Assembly (NCBI GenBank): GCA_949287425.1
Contig: CASEGJ010000004.1
Location: 248,001-312,000, forward strand
DNA length: 64,000 bases
Direction: 5' to 3'
DNA from: an uncultured Caryophanales bacterium
GTDB lineage: Bacteria; Bacillota_I; Bacilli_A; RFN20; CAG-288
A program made the translations under genes and the position numbers. The notes beneath the pieces were generated by a model, which saw only the letters and a program-made list of their open reading frames with translations, was not told the DNA's origin and did not search any database. Positions 8,446 through 18,173 of the stretch are shown one piece after another. Within the stretch, counting starts at the first letter, position 1, and each line of letters opens with the position of its first letter.

Positions 8446-8710
8446 ATTTGATGTTGTAAGATTAAAAAGGCCATATAAAAAGTTAAAAGCTGGAGCCGAA
8501 GGTACTATAGTTCAAAAATATCCTCAAACTGATGAAGTTTATTATGTTGAATTTATGGATGATGATGGTAATACTATAGCTTTATATGATGTACCGGCTG
8601 ATTATCTTAAAGTTATTTGGGACTATGAAAAATATGCTAAAGAGCGTGATGAAAAGGAAAGATTAGAAAAGTTAGCTAAAGAGAATAAAAATTCAAAAGA
8701 TTCTAATTAA
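8438..8710 (+). CDS. DUF4926-like small protein
   Basis: 90 residues starting MNEFDVVRLKRPYKKLKAGAEG; GGAGG lies 8 nt before the ATG at 8438. The pattern VV-x-L...LKxGxxGTIV...YYVEFMDDDGNTIALYDVPADYLK matches DUF4926, a small SH3-like beta-barrel family of unknown function often found beside toxin-like or mobile genes. Its tail is Lys/Glu-rich. It overlaps the end of the RhuM relic and may be the surviving part of the same acquired cluster. Function unknown. Confidence 0.7.
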   Translation: MNEFDVVRLKRPYKKLKAGAEGTIVQKYPQTDEVYYVEFMDDDGNTIALYDVPADYLKVIWDYEKYAKERDEKERLEKLAKENKNSKDSN

Positions 8711-8733
8711 TTTTATTGATACTATCTAAAATT

Positions 8734-8780
8734 AAAATACTTCTTGGATGAAAATAAGTTTCTTATCTAGAAGTATTTTT
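8734..8780 (+). terminator. Rho-independent terminator
   Basis: Perfect 11-bp stem AAAATACTTCT/AGAAGTATTTT (8734-8744 and 8769-8779) with a 24-nt loop and trailing T-run, after the DUF4926 gene. Confidence 0.75.
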
Positions 8781-8909
8781 GTTAACTTTAACTTTGGATT
8801 TTAATATATAGCTAGGATAATTTACCTAGTTTACAATAGTTTTTATATGAAGATATTCTAGTTATCTAATTTAATTTATTTAGTATAATAAATTATATAG
8901 GAGGTAAAA

Positions 8910-11858
8910 ATGAACTTTTATCAACTTCAAACTGTTACTTCCTTTCAATTTGGAAAATCATCTGTTAAAGTAGATGATTATTTTTCTAAATTGGTTAAAT
9001 TAGATTATCAAGGTGGGGGAGTAAGTGATTTTAACAGTTTACTTTCTTTTCCTTATTTATATCAAGCTAGTAAAAAATATAACTTAAAACCTATATTTTC
9101 CAGTGTTATTAAAATAAATATCAGAGATATTTATCTAGATATATGTTTAGTTATTTTAAATGAAACCGGTTATAGAAATTTAGTTTATTTAAATAATTAC
9201 GCTAAGGAAATATATCAAGTAGATGATTTAATTAATCATCTAGATGGTTTGGCTTGTATTTTAAAAACTGAGGATGAAAGATTTAAACAAATTGATTTTT
9301 TAAATAGAAACAATCTAGCTTTTAACGATCTTTCTAAGATGTTTGACATCTTTTTCTTTGGAATTGAAATCTATTCTAAACAAGACCAAGTAAATGTTGT
9401 TAATTTAAGAGACTTTATTTCTAATCACTCTTATTTATCTTTAGCTTTTAATAAAGTTTGTTATTTAGATAACTCTTCTTTTTATCGTTCTTATAAGATA
9501 TTGGAAGCTATAATTAACAAAGCTAATATTTCTAACGATGAATATGAATCTTTTGATAAATCTGGACCTTTTTTCTTATTAAGTAAAAAGGTTTTAGAAT
9601 CTATTTATACGTTAGAAGAAATATCTAATCAAGAAAAGTTAGTTAGTAGTATTCATTTTGACTTTAATTCTAAAAGAGGAGAGTTAATTAGATTTACTTC
9701 TATAAATGCTAAAGATGAATTAAAAAGATTAGCTTATGAAGGACTGAAAAATAAATTAAATGAACTAGATGAAAGATATGTTGCTAGATTAGAATATGAA
9801 TTAAAAATCATCAATCAGATGAATTTTAACGATTATTTTTTGTTAGTAGCTGATTATGTTAATTATTTTAGAAAAGTTGGAGTTAAAATTGGCCCTGGAA
9901 GAGGTTCATGTGTTGGTTCTTTAGTTGCTTATGCTTTAGACATCGTTCAGATTGATCCAATTAAATATAATTTGTATTTCGAAAGATTTTTAAACCCTTC
10001 TAGACATGGGCTTCCTGATATTGATATCGATGTGGAAGATGATAAAAGAAACGATGTTATTACTTATTTAAAAAATAAATATGGGGCTAATAAAGTTGGC
10101 TTAATTTTAACTTATTCCACTTTGCAATTAAAAGCTGCTATTAGAAGAATAGGTATGGTTTTTAATCAGATACCACCTTCAAGAATTAATTTGTTAGTAA
10201 ATAGTTTACCTAATAAACCGATTAAATTAGAGGAAGAATTAGCGAATAATTACCGATTTAAAAAGCTAATTCAAGATCCTTATTTCGCATCTATTTTAGA
10301 TAAGGCTAAGTTAATTTTAGATTATCCTATTTCTTTTTCCACTCACGCTAGTGGGGTAATTATTTCTAGTGATGATCTTTTTAATAAAGTGCCAGTTAGT
10401 ATTTCTAATATCAATATTATCAATTATGAATTTAAGTTTTTAGAGGATATGGGTTATCTTAAATTAGATGTTTTAGGTTTATCTAATTTGACGTTTATTA
10501 AACAGATTGAACACTTAATTGAACTGGATAATAAAAAGTTAGTTAATCCATATTTGGATTTAGAAAATAAAAAGACATATGAGATTTTAAATAAGCTTTT
10601 AGTTATAGATATTTTCCAGCTTGAATCAGCTGGAATTCAACAAGTTATCACTCAAATTAAACCAAGTAACATTCTTGATATCGCGGTTATTTTAGCTTTA
10701 TATAGACCTGGCCCTAAAAAGAATGTCCCTATCTATGCTAGTAGGAAAAATAACAAGGTTTCATATAAGTTAATTACTCCTAAATTGCTTCCCATTTTAG
10801 AAAGTACTTATGGAATATTAATCTATCAGGAACAAATTTTAGAAATCGCTAAACAAATTGCAGGCTTTAGTCCAGAAAAAGCCGATATTTTTAGAGTTGT
10901 TGTCTCTAAAAAACAACTTGATAAGATGCATCAACTTAAGCAGGAATTTGTTCAAGGTTGTATAAAGTATAGTCAGTTAACTAGTTTACAAGCTGAACAA
11001 ATCTTTGCTGAGATTGAAGAGTTTGCTAACTATGGCTTTAATAAATCTCACGCTATAGCTTATTCTTTTATTACTTACACTTTGCTTTATTATAAAGCTA
11101 ATTATCCTGAAGAATTTTATAAAGTTAGCCTTGATAAAGCTAGCTTAGGTGAAGCTAAATTTAGAATGATTTGCTATGAATTAATGGAATTTTCTTACGA
11201 TGTTAAAAATCCTGATATCAACATTTCAAATTTTGAAACTAGATTTTTAAATGGACATTTTTATTTAGGCTTTTCAAAAATTAGATCTTTTTCTAGTAAG
11301 TTAGCTGATCAAATTCTTGCTGAAAGAGATAAAAATGGGGAATTTAAATCTCTTAGTGATTTTGTCTTTAGAGTCAATATAGGAGAATTTAGCAGTGTTG
11401 AATTAACTAATTTGATAAATTCAGGATGTTTAGATTGTTTTAATTATCCTAGAAGTGAACTTGATAAACAAATTCAAAATTTAGAAATGGCTCATAAGTT
11501 TTCCACTAGTTATAACGAAGATTTTTTACCTGTTATTGAAAATAAATACAAACCTTTTACTATCGATGATTTTATTAATGAATATCTTTCTTTAGGAGTT
11601 AGTTTATCTTATAAGTTGGCCGATTTTATTCAAGGGGAAAGAACGTATCCAAATTTATTTATAGTTTTAGATAATCCACAGTATTTTGAAGAGCAGACTA
11701 GGTTAACTTTAATTTCTAAATACGGGAAAGAAGTTATATATTTTCCGCAAGTTATCCAGTTAAAAAAAGGAGATATAATTTCAATTAACAAGCTTAGACC
11801 TGTAAAATATATAGATGAACCTATGAAGATTAAAAAGGAGAGAAAGAAGGATGTCTAA
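8910..11858 (+). CDS. dnaE: DNA polymerase III alpha subunit (DnaE)
   Basis: 982-residue C-family replicative polymerase. The palm carries GPGRGS (328-333), PDIDID with catalytic Asp370 and Asp372, and the third Asp in YLKLDVLGL near residue 510. NYGFNKSHAIAYSF and the HhH region follow. The N-terminal PHP domain has lost the usual HLHTHSxYS metal ligands (it reads LQTVTSFQFGKSS). A TATAAT at 8884-8889 and AGGAGG precede the ATG. It overlaps polA by 8 bp, so the two are co-expressed. Shorter than the E. coli enzyme, as in Mollicutes relatives. Confidence 0.95.
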   Translation: MNFYQLQTVTSFQFGKSSVKVDDYFSKLVKLDYQGGGVSDFNSLLSFPYLYQASKKYNLKPIFSSVIKINIRDIYLDICLVILNETGYRNLVYLNNYAKEIYQVDDLINHLDGLACILKTEDERFKQIDFLNRNNLAFNDLSKMFDIFFFGIEIYSKQDQVNVVNLRDFISNHSYLSLAFNKVCYLDNSSFYRSYKILEAIINKANISNDEYESFDKSGPFFLLSKKVLESIYTLEEISNQEKLVSSIHFDFNSKRGELIRFTSINAKDELKRLAYEGLKNKLNELDERYVARLEYELKIINQMNFNDYFLLVADYVNYFRKVGVKIGPGRGSCVGSLVAYALDIVQIDPIKYNLYFERFLNPSRHGLPDIDIDVEDDKRNDVITYLKNKYGANKVGLILTYSTLQLKAAIRRIGMVFNQIPPSRINLLVNSLPNKPIKLEEELANNYRFKKLIQDPYFASILDKAKLILDYPISFSTHASGVIISSDDLFNKVPVSISNINIINYEFKFLEDMGYLKLDVLGLSNLTFIKQIEHLIELDNKKLVNPYLDLENKKTYEILNKLLVIDIFQLESAGIQQVITQIKPSNILDIAVILALYRPGPKKNVPIYASRKNNKVSYKLITPKLLPILESTYGILIYQEQILEIAKQIAGFSPEKADIFRVVVSKKQLDKMHQLKQEFVQGCIKYSQLTSLQAEQIFAEIEEFANYGFNKSHAIAYSFITYTLLYYKANYPEEFYKVSLDKASLGEAKFRMICYELMEFSYDVKNPDINISNFETRFLNGHFYLGFSKIRSFSSKLADQILAERDKNGEFKSLSDFVFRVNIGEFSSVELTNLINSGCLDCFNYPRSELDKQIQNLEMAHKFSTSYNEDFLPVIENKYKPFTIDDFINEYLSLGVSLSYKLADFIQGERTYPNLFIVLDNPQYFEEQTRLTLISKYGKEVIYFPQVIQLKKGDIISINKLRPVKYIDEPMKIKKERKKDV

Positions 11859-14451
11859 AATATATATTATCGATGGAAATTCCCTTTTATTTAGATCGTT
11901 TTACGCTACTTATCATCCTGATAGACCTATTATGACTAATAAAGATGGTGTCCCTACTAACGCTATTTATTTATATCAACAGATGATGAGTAAAATTAAA
12001 TCTGAACTTAGTTATGATGATAAGATGGTGGTCTGTTTTGATACTGGAAGAAAATCATTTAGAACTCAAGAATTAGAATCGTATAAGATGAATAGAAAAC
12101 CTATTGAACCTTCTTTAAAAGAGCAGTTTCCTCTTGCTAGGGAAATGCTTGATGATATGGGGATTTTATATATAGAACAAGATGGTTATGAAGGTGATGA
12201 TTTAGCAGGTTCATTAGTATATTACGCTAACAAAAATGGCGATGACATAACTTTATTTACTTCGGATAAAGATTTTCTTCAACTTTTAATTTCCGATAGA
12301 GTTCAAGTTAAATTTTTAAGGAAAGGTTTAAAAGAAATTCAAGTTTTTACTAAAAATAACATTCATGAACAATTAGGATATCACGCTAATCAAGTTGTCG
12401 ATTATAAAGGTTTAGTTGGAGATAGTTCAGATAATATTCCCGGAATTAAAGGGGTAGGTGAAAAAACTGCTATTAAATTGTTAAATAACTACCAGCACTT
12501 AGAAGATATTTTTGAAGGAATTAAAGATGATAAATCTAAAGTTAGTCAAAATATCCTTCAAAATAAAGATACTGCTTTGTTTTGTAGAAAAATTGCTACT
12601 ATCGTTACTGATATCGATGTTAGTGAATATTATAAAAAAGCACAAGTTAAAAATGGCGATAATGCTAAATTATTGGAGTTTTACCGTAAATATGATTTAA
12701 ATAACGCCTATAAAGAACTTTTAAAAACTCAAAATAGAGAAATCACTCTTTTCGATAGTCAAGATGATGCTAGTGATGCTAATTCAAATAATCAAGTTGT
12801 CACTTTAAATTCTTTTAAGGAACTTAAATATATTCCTAAAAGCATTTTAGCTTGTAATTCTTCTTCTAATTTTCACGAAGGGATTATTGAAGGCTTTTAT
12901 TTTTCAAATGGAGAAGTTACTGATTTTATTGCCAGTAAGGATTTAATTCACGATGAAGATTTTAAAAATTATTTGATATCTAACTCATTAAAATCAACTT
13001 ATGATTTAAAAGGTTTAATCGTTTGTTTAGATAGATTAAAATTACCTAGGATTAAAAATGTCGATTTTGATTTGTTGATTGCTACTTATATTTTAAAACA
13101 GGATGTTAAACAGGATAAAGTAAGCTGTTTACTTCATTATGGTAAAGATGTTTCTTCTTTAGATGAAAGTAAGCAGTTTAGTGTTCTTTCTCAGATGTTA
13201 ATCAAATTGAAAGATAAGGTTATAACTCAATTAAAAGAAAATGGAGAATATGAATTATATTCTCAAGTTGAATTGCCTTTAACTGAAGTTTTAGCAGATA
13301 TGGAAATTGAAGGTTTTCCATTAAATAAAGAATCTTTGGCTAAAATAGATGAGGAATTTCAATTTAAGTTAAAATCTATTTCAAATCAGATTATTTCTTT
13401 AATTGGCTATGAAATTAATTTAAATTCTCCTAAGCAACTTGCTAAGTTAATTTACGATGATTTAAAACTTAAAAAGAAAGGTAGAAACAATTCAACTTCT
13501 ATCGATGTTTTAATTAAACTTTATGATAGACATCCAATTATTCCGCTATTAATTGAATATAGAAAATATCAAAAACTAGTCTCTTCTTATACTTCTAGTT
13601 TAGCTAGATATATTCAAAAAGATGGGAAAATTCACGCGATATTTAATCAAGCTTTAACTAACACTGGTAGATTATCGATGTCTGAACCTAATTTACAAAA
13701 TATCTCTATTCGCGATCAAGAAGCTAAAGAGATTAGAAAAGCGTTTTATTATGATGATTCTTCTATTTCTTTTCTTTCTTTAGATTATTCGCAAATTGAA
13801 TTGAGAGTTCTTGCTAGTTTGGCTTCTTTAGAAGGTATGATCGATACATTTAATAACAATATAGATATTCATACTTCTACCGCTAGCAAAATATATCATT
13901 GTTCGATTGATGAAGTTAGCTCTTCAATGAGAAGGAAAGCTAAAGCAGTTAATTTTGGAATTGTTTATGGAATTTCACCTTGGGGATTAGCTGAACAATT
14001 AAAAGTTTCTAATCAAGAAGCTAAAGAAATAATTGATGAATTTTATAATTCATATCCAGGGTTAAAAGAATTTGAAGAGAAAGTTATATCCTATGCTAAA
14101 GAAAATGGATATGTTAAAACCATTTTAGGAAGAAGAAGATATATTAAAGAAATATATGATGATAATAAATTCAATGCTGATTTTGGCAAAAGAGCAGCTG
14201 TTAATTCTGTTATTCAAGGTTCAGCAGCTGATTTAATTAAAATCGCTATGATTCAAATTCAAGATTTCTTAAAAGATTATCAAACTAAGATGGTTCTTCA
14301 AATTCACGATGAATTGATTTTTAAAGTTCCTAAATCTGAAGTCGATATTATTCAAGATAAATTAGCATATATTATGGAGCATGCTATGGAATTAAAGTGT
14401 AAACTATTAGTAGAAGGAAGCTTTGGTCAAACTTGGTATGACTGTAAGTAG
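11851..14451 (+). CDS. polA: DNA polymerase I
   Basis: 866 residues. The N-terminal 5' nuclease has IIDGNSLLFRSFYA, EGDDLAG, TSDKDFLQL and GDSSDNIPGIKGVG. The middle 3'-5' exonuclease-like domain lacks clear DEDD acidic motifs, as in Bacillus PolA. The polymerase domain has TGRLSMSEPNLQNI, motif A DYSQIELR, motif B RRKAKAVNFGIVYG and motif C HDE. It acts in repair and Okazaki fragment processing. It follows dnaE with 8 bp overlap and precedes the mutM-coaE fusion by 13 bp, a repair/replication operon. Confidence 0.96.
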   Translation: MSKIYIIDGNSLLFRSFYATYHPDRPIMTNKDGVPTNAIYLYQQMMSKIKSELSYDDKMVVCFDTGRKSFRTQELESYKMNRKPIEPSLKEQFPLAREMLDDMGILYIEQDGYEGDDLAGSLVYYANKNGDDITLFTSDKDFLQLLISDRVQVKFLRKGLKEIQVFTKNNIHEQLGYHANQVVDYKGLVGDSSDNIPGIKGVGEKTAIKLLNNYQHLEDIFEGIKDDKSKVSQNILQNKDTALFCRKIATIVTDIDVSEYYKKAQVKNGDNAKLLEFYRKYDLNNAYKELLKTQNREITLFDSQDDASDANSNNQVVTLNSFKELKYIPKSILACNSSSNFHEGIIEGFYFSNGEVTDFIASKDLIHDEDFKNYLISNSLKSTYDLKGLIVCLDRLKLPRIKNVDFDLLIATYILKQDVKQDKVSCLLHYGKDVSSLDESKQFSVLSQMLIKLKDKVITQLKENGEYELYSQVELPLTEVLADMEIEGFPLNKESLAKIDEEFQFKLKSISNQIISLIGYEINLNSPKQLAKLIYDDLKLKKKGRNNSTSIDVLIKLYDRHPIIPLLIEYRKYQKLVSSYTSSLARYIQKDGKIHAIFNQALTNTGRLSMSEPNLQNISIRDQEAKEIRKAFYYDDSSISFLSLDYSQIELRVLASLASLEGMIDTFNNNIDIHTSTASKIYHCSIDEVSSSMRRKAKAVNFGIVYGISPWGLAEQLKVSNQEAKEIIDEFYNSYPGLKEFEEKVISYAKENGYVKTILGRRRYIKEIYDDNKFNADFGKRAAVNSVIQGSAADLIKIAMIQIQDFLKDYQTKMVLQIHDELIFKVPKSEVDIIQDKLAYIMEHAMELKCKLLVEGSFGQTWYDCK

Positions 14452-14464
14452 ATAGGAGATTAAT

Positions 14465-15892
14465 ATGCCAGAATTACCAGAAGTTGAAACAGTTAGAAGA
14501 ATTTTAGAACAAGAAATTGTTGGCTTAACGTTTAAAAAAGTCAATTTAATTTATCCAAGATTAGTTGTTACTTCTAAATCGGAATTTCAAGATAAACTTA
14601 TCGATAAGACTATCTTATCTTTAGATAGAAAAGGAAAGTTTTTAATTTTGCATCTTACTAGCAATTATTCTTTATTAGTCCATTTTAGAATGGAAGGTAA
14701 GTTGTACCATCTTTCTAAAGAAGAGATGATAATTAAAAATCCAAAACATATTAGCTGTTATTTTGAAATGGATGATACTTCTTATTTAATTTTTGAAGAT
14801 GTTAGAAAATTCGGTGTGATGGGGCTATATAAAACCGAGGAATTAGTTTCAAATTCTCCTATCGCTAATTTAGGGAAAGAACCTTGGGATATAACTAATC
14901 CCTCTGAATATTTAACTAGAGCTTTTAAAAATAAAAAATACATGTTAAAAGAAGGACTTTTAGATCAATCGGTCATTGCTGGATTAGGTAATATTTACGC
15001 AGATGAAGTTTTGTTCTCAAGTAGATTAAATCCTTTTATGAAAGTGAGTGAATTAACTAATTACGATTGTGAAAAAATAGTCGTTTCTTCTAGAAATATT
15101 TTAGATTTGGCGATTCAAAATAAAGGTTCGACAATCATTTCATATCACCCGAGTCAAAACACTTCTGGAAATATGCAAAACTTTTTAAAAGTCTATGGTA
15201 AAAAAGGGCAAGAATGTCCAATTTGCCATACTAAAATTGAAAAGAGATTTGTCAATAATAGAGGGACATCATATTGCCCAAAGTGTCAAAATGTCTATCC
15301 TAGTTTAGCTTTAACTGGTAAGATTGCTTCAGGTAAATCTGTCGTTTTATCGCTATTTAAACAAAAAGGTTTTAATGTTGCTTCTGCTGATGAAATCGTT
15401 CATTCTCTTTATAATAGCGAATCTTTTATAAAGGAATTGAAGGCTAAATTTCCTAAAGTAATTACTAGGGATAAATTAGATAAGAAAAAAGTCGTTACTT
15501 TTATGTTAGAAGACAAGCAATTTAGAAAAAATTATCAAAATTATATCTGGTCGAAAGTTAAAGATAAAATCAATGAATTTTTAATTGAGAATACATCATA
15601 TTATCAAGTGGTGGAAGTTCCTCTGCTATTTGAAGCTAAAATGGAAAGTGATTTTAGTTATGTTATTGGAGTTGAAACTACTAAACAAGAAGAATATTTA
15701 AAAATTAGAAATGATGAAGATCCTTCTTCTAGATTGAAGATGAATTCTATCAATCTTTACGATCAAAATAAAGATAAGATGGATTTTATTATTAAAAATA
15801 ACGGAAATATTGATGATTTAAAATCTCAAATTGACGAGGTAATTGAAAAGTTAGAAGCTAAGTATCACAGATATCATTTTAACGTCAAGTAG
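14465..15892 (+). CDS. mutM-coaE: Fusion: formamidopyrimidine-DNA glycosylase + dephospho-CoA kinase
   Basis: One 475-codon ORF. Residues 1-276 are a complete Fpg/MutM: the catalytic MPELPEVETV start, RKGKF (55-59), LLDQSVIAGLGNIYADE (165-181), and a zinc finger with Cys251, Cys254, Cys271 and Cys274. Residues 280-475 are a CoaE: P-loop GKIASGKS (285-292), ASADEIVH, VVEVPLLFE, NDEDPSSRLKMN. The linker is about six residues. No ATG, GTG or TTG lies in frame near the junction, so the kinase cannot easily be translated alone. In many Firmicutes the two are adjacent separate genes. Confidence 0.92.
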   Translation: MPELPEVETVRRILEQEIVGLTFKKVNLIYPRLVVTSKSEFQDKLIDKTILSLDRKGKFLILHLTSNYSLLVHFRMEGKLYHLSKEEMIIKNPKHISCYFEMDDTSYLIFEDVRKFGVMGLYKTEELVSNSPIANLGKEPWDITNPSEYLTRAFKNKKYMLKEGLLDQSVIAGLGNIYADEVLFSSRLNPFMKVSELTNYDCEKIVVSSRNILDLAIQNKGSTIISYHPSQNTSGNMQNFLKVYGKKGQECPICHTKIEKRFVNNRGTSYCPKCQNVYPSLALTGKIASGKSVVLSLFKQKGFNVASADEIVHSLYNSESFIKELKAKFPKVITRDKLDKKKVVTFMLEDKQFRKNYQNYIWSKVKDKINEFLIENTSYYQVVEVPLLFEAKMESDFSYVIGVETTKQEEYLKIRNDEDPSSRLKMNSINLYDQNKDKMDFIIKNNGNIDDLKSQIDEVIEKLEAKYHRYHFNVK

Positions 15893-15956
15893 ATGTTTAT
15901 TTTTCTTGAATGTATAGTTAATTAGTGCTATTATTTTTAAGCGAAGGTGATTGATT

Positions 15957-16382
15957 ATGTTAATTGATGAATTAAAAAAAGCTAAACTTCAAGCTATGAA
16001 AGAACATAATGAAGATGCTAAGACTGCTATTTCTATGGTCGTTAGTTCTTATTTAAATCTCAGTGTTGATTTTAAAGCTAAAGGCAAAGAAGTAAGTGAT
16101 GCTGATGTGGTTAGTTTAATTCAAAAGACAATTAAATCTTTAGAAGAAGAAAAACAAATGTATCTTGATAATTCTAGAGAAGAAACTGCTAATCAAATTG
16201 CTAAGCAAGTTGAAGCTATTAAAGTTTTCTTACCTAAGATGATGTCAGAAGAAGAAATTAAGAAAGTCATCGAAGGTTTAGAAGATAAATCTATTAAAAA
16301 TGTCATGTCCACTTTTAAAAAGGATTACGCTGGTAAAGTCGATATGTCGTTAGTTAGCAAAATTGCTAAAAGTTACAATTAG
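15957..16382 (+). CDS. yqeY: YqeY/GatB-like domain protein
   Basis: 141 residues, all of it the YqeY fold: LIDELKKAKLQAMKEHNEDAKTAISMV, KEVSDADVVSLIQKTIKSLEEE, LPKMMSEEEI and KKDYAGKVDMSLVSKI. The ATG at 15957 is preferred to TTG 15951 because AAGGTGA has correct spacing to it. The family is related to the tRNA-binding tail domain of GatB, but its role is unclear. It is 10 bp ahead of tRNA-Trp, probably co-transcribed. Confidence 0.9.
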   Translation: MLIDELKKAKLQAMKEHNEDAKTAISMVVSSYLNLSVDFKAKGKEVSDADVVSLIQKTIKSLEEEKQMYLDNSREETANQIAKQVEAIKVFLPKMMSEEEIKKVIEGLEDKSIKNVMSTFKKDYAGKVDMSLVSKIAKSYN

Positions 16383-16392
16383 TAACTTTCTT

Positions 16393-16466
16393 GGGAGAAT
16401 AGTTAAATGGTATAACTACGGTCTCCAAAACCGTTGTTGAGCGTTCGATCCGTTCTTCTCCCGCCA
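16393..16466 (+). tRNA. trnW: tRNA-Trp (CCA)
   Basis: Acceptor stem GGGAGAA/TTCTCCC, discriminator G and encoded CCA. Anticodon loop CTCCAAA with anticodon CCA at 16425-16427. T arm GAGCG-TTCGATC-CGTTC with a G-T wobble. Only a CCA anticodon is seen here; a UCA-reading tRNA-Trp is not present, consistent with TGA as stop. Confidence 0.95.
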
Positions 16467-16513
16467 TCTTATAACTAGCATTTTGATACAAAATATCGAA
16501 ATTGATGATATTT

Positions 16514-16536
16514 GCTCGAGAAATCGAGCGTTTTTT
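16514..16536 (+). terminator. Rho-independent terminator after tRNA-Trp
   Basis: Stem GCTCGA/TCGAGC with a GAAA tetraloop, then G and TTTTTT. Confidence 0.9.
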
Positions 16537-16697
16537 ATTTTTTGAGTTTTGTTAGTAGCTAAAATTAGGTTCGAACCGACGGGTTTTAGAATTTTGATTT
16601 TAGTAGAAAAATGAAAGGTTATTAGAGAAATGACACCTTATTTTTTTGAAAATAATTTTCTTGTAATGTCAAGTCTTAACAGGCTAAAATAATATTG

Positions 16698-18173
16698 CTA
16701 GTTAATAATACCTTGCCTCCCTCGCACACCTAAAATTGTCCGGGGGGCGTGTTGTAATTCAAGCGCTACACTTCTTGAGTTTTCAAAAGTGAATGAAATA
16801 GAGAAGCTTTTATTATCTTCACTTAGTCTTATTTCTTTAATTGCTATTGATAATGCGGCTTGAAGTTCTTTTGAATCATTCAAGCTGCTTTTTATTTGAT
16901 TTTTATAATGTTCAAGAGCAAGTTTAGCCATTTTTGGTGAAAATTTATGAGACATTAAATAATATCTTAGTTTATTTTTAACGCTATTTAATTCAATATC
17001 TAATACTTCTTTTTTTCTTAAATACAATTCTCTTGATATATTTCCAGATAGATATAAATCAAGTAATTTTTCTTCTTGAAAGTTTAAATCTTTTTCTAAA
17101 TCATTTAGATTTGAAAAATTAGTATTTTTATTATTCTTTTTTATAGAGTTGCTAATTGATTGAGCTAAATCATTTAATGCTTTATCACTATCAAAAAAAT
17201 CTAAAACAGCATTTATTACTGCTTGTTCAATAAATTCTTTTTTAATAAAACCACCAGGTTCTTTTTTAACACATCTATAAAAATAGTAAGGCTTACCTCT
17301 TCTAATAGATTTATATCCAACCATTGGAGAACCGCAAGAGTGGATTAATTTACCAGTTAGTATGTATGTTGCTCCTTTATCTTTAGGAACTGGACGTTTA
17401 GTAGCGTTAATTTTATTTTGAACGGCAGTAACAATTTCAGGATTTAATATAATAGGAATAACGCCTTTGTAGATATCTTTACCAAAGAAGTAATCTCCAA
17501 AGTAGTTTCTATTACTGAGAATGATTTTTATAGTTGCAGGGGTAAAATCGTTGTTGTTTCTAGATTTATAACCTTTATTTTTAAATTCTCTTGCTATGAT
17601 AGATAATGGCATTCCTTGATAATATAAATTAAACATCTCTTTTAGTATCTTAGCTTCTTGTTCATTAATAATGAATTTATTATCTTTATCTTTTGAATAA
17701 CCAAAAGGTATAGAACCTAAGACCCTTCCTTTAGTTCCTGCAACTTTCATACCTTTTTTAGTTTCTCTTGACAAGTTTTTAGAGTAGTATTCATTCATAC
17801 CTTCTAAAACCGATTCAAGAATTATAGATTCTGGTGAATCGTCTAATTGCTCTAAGACAGAGATTAATCTAATATCATTATCTTTTAAAATTTTCTTTGA
17901 AATAGCCGAATCTACTCTAGATCTAGAAAATCTATCAAGCTTATGAACTATAACTACTTGAAATTCATGCTTCTTAGCATCTGCGAGCATGTCAAGAAAA
18001 CTAGGTCTACCATTCATATCAGTGCCTGATTTAGCTTCATCAACATAAAATTTTGAAATACTATATCCATTTCTTTTAGCAAAATCATTGATTGCGTTCT
18101 TCTGTGCTTCAATGGAAAATCCATCGGCTTGATTCTCTGAAGAGAATCTACAATATCCTACTGCTTTAATCAT
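16698..18173 (-). CDS. Large serine recombinase
   Basis: 491 residues. The N-terminal resolvase domain has YCRFSSENQ (catalytic Ser11), DEAKSGTDMNGRPSF and HKLDRFSRSR. The recombinase domain follows (GSIPFGYSKD... FTPATIKIILSNRNYFGDY). The zinc ribbon is degenerate: SCG-SPM and YRCVKK remain but partner cysteines are missing. A coiled coil with the Leu/Glu-rich repeat occupies about 350-430. Its start codon overlaps the lipoprotein stop (ATGA), so it is translationally coupled. Such enzymes integrate and excise elements; the 3' end is unusually GC-rich compared with its surroundings. Confidence 0.92.
   Translation of the reverse strand: MIKAVGYCRFSSENQADGFSIEAQKNAINDFAKRNGYSISKFYVDEAKSGTDMNGRPSFLDMLADAKKHEFQVVIVHKLDRFSRSRVDSAISKKILKDNDIRLISVLEQLDDSPESIILESVLEGMNEYYSKNLSRETKKGMKVAGTKGRVLGSIPFGYSKDKDNKFIINEQEAKILKEMFNLYYQGMPLSIIAREFKNKGYKSRNNNDFTPATIKIILSNRNYFGDYFFGKDIYKGVIPIILNPEIVTAVQNKINATKRPVPKDKGATYILTGKLIHSCGSPMVGYKSIRRGKPYYFYRCVKKEPGGFIKKEFIEQAVINAVLDFFDSDKALNDLAQSISNSIKKNNKNTNFSNLNDLEKDLNFQEEKLLDLYLSGNISRELYLRKKEVLDIELNSVKNKLRYYLMSHKFSPKMAKLALEHYKNQIKSSLNDSKELQAALSIAIKEIRLSEDNKSFSISFTFENSRSVALELQHAPRTILGVRGRQGIIN

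Noticed and set aside
16562..16590. Possible tRNA fragment (GGTTCGAACC at 16568-16577)
   Set aside because: It resembles a T-loop, but the flanks do not pair as a T arm or acceptor stem. Palindromic by chance or an old integration scar; not enough to call.
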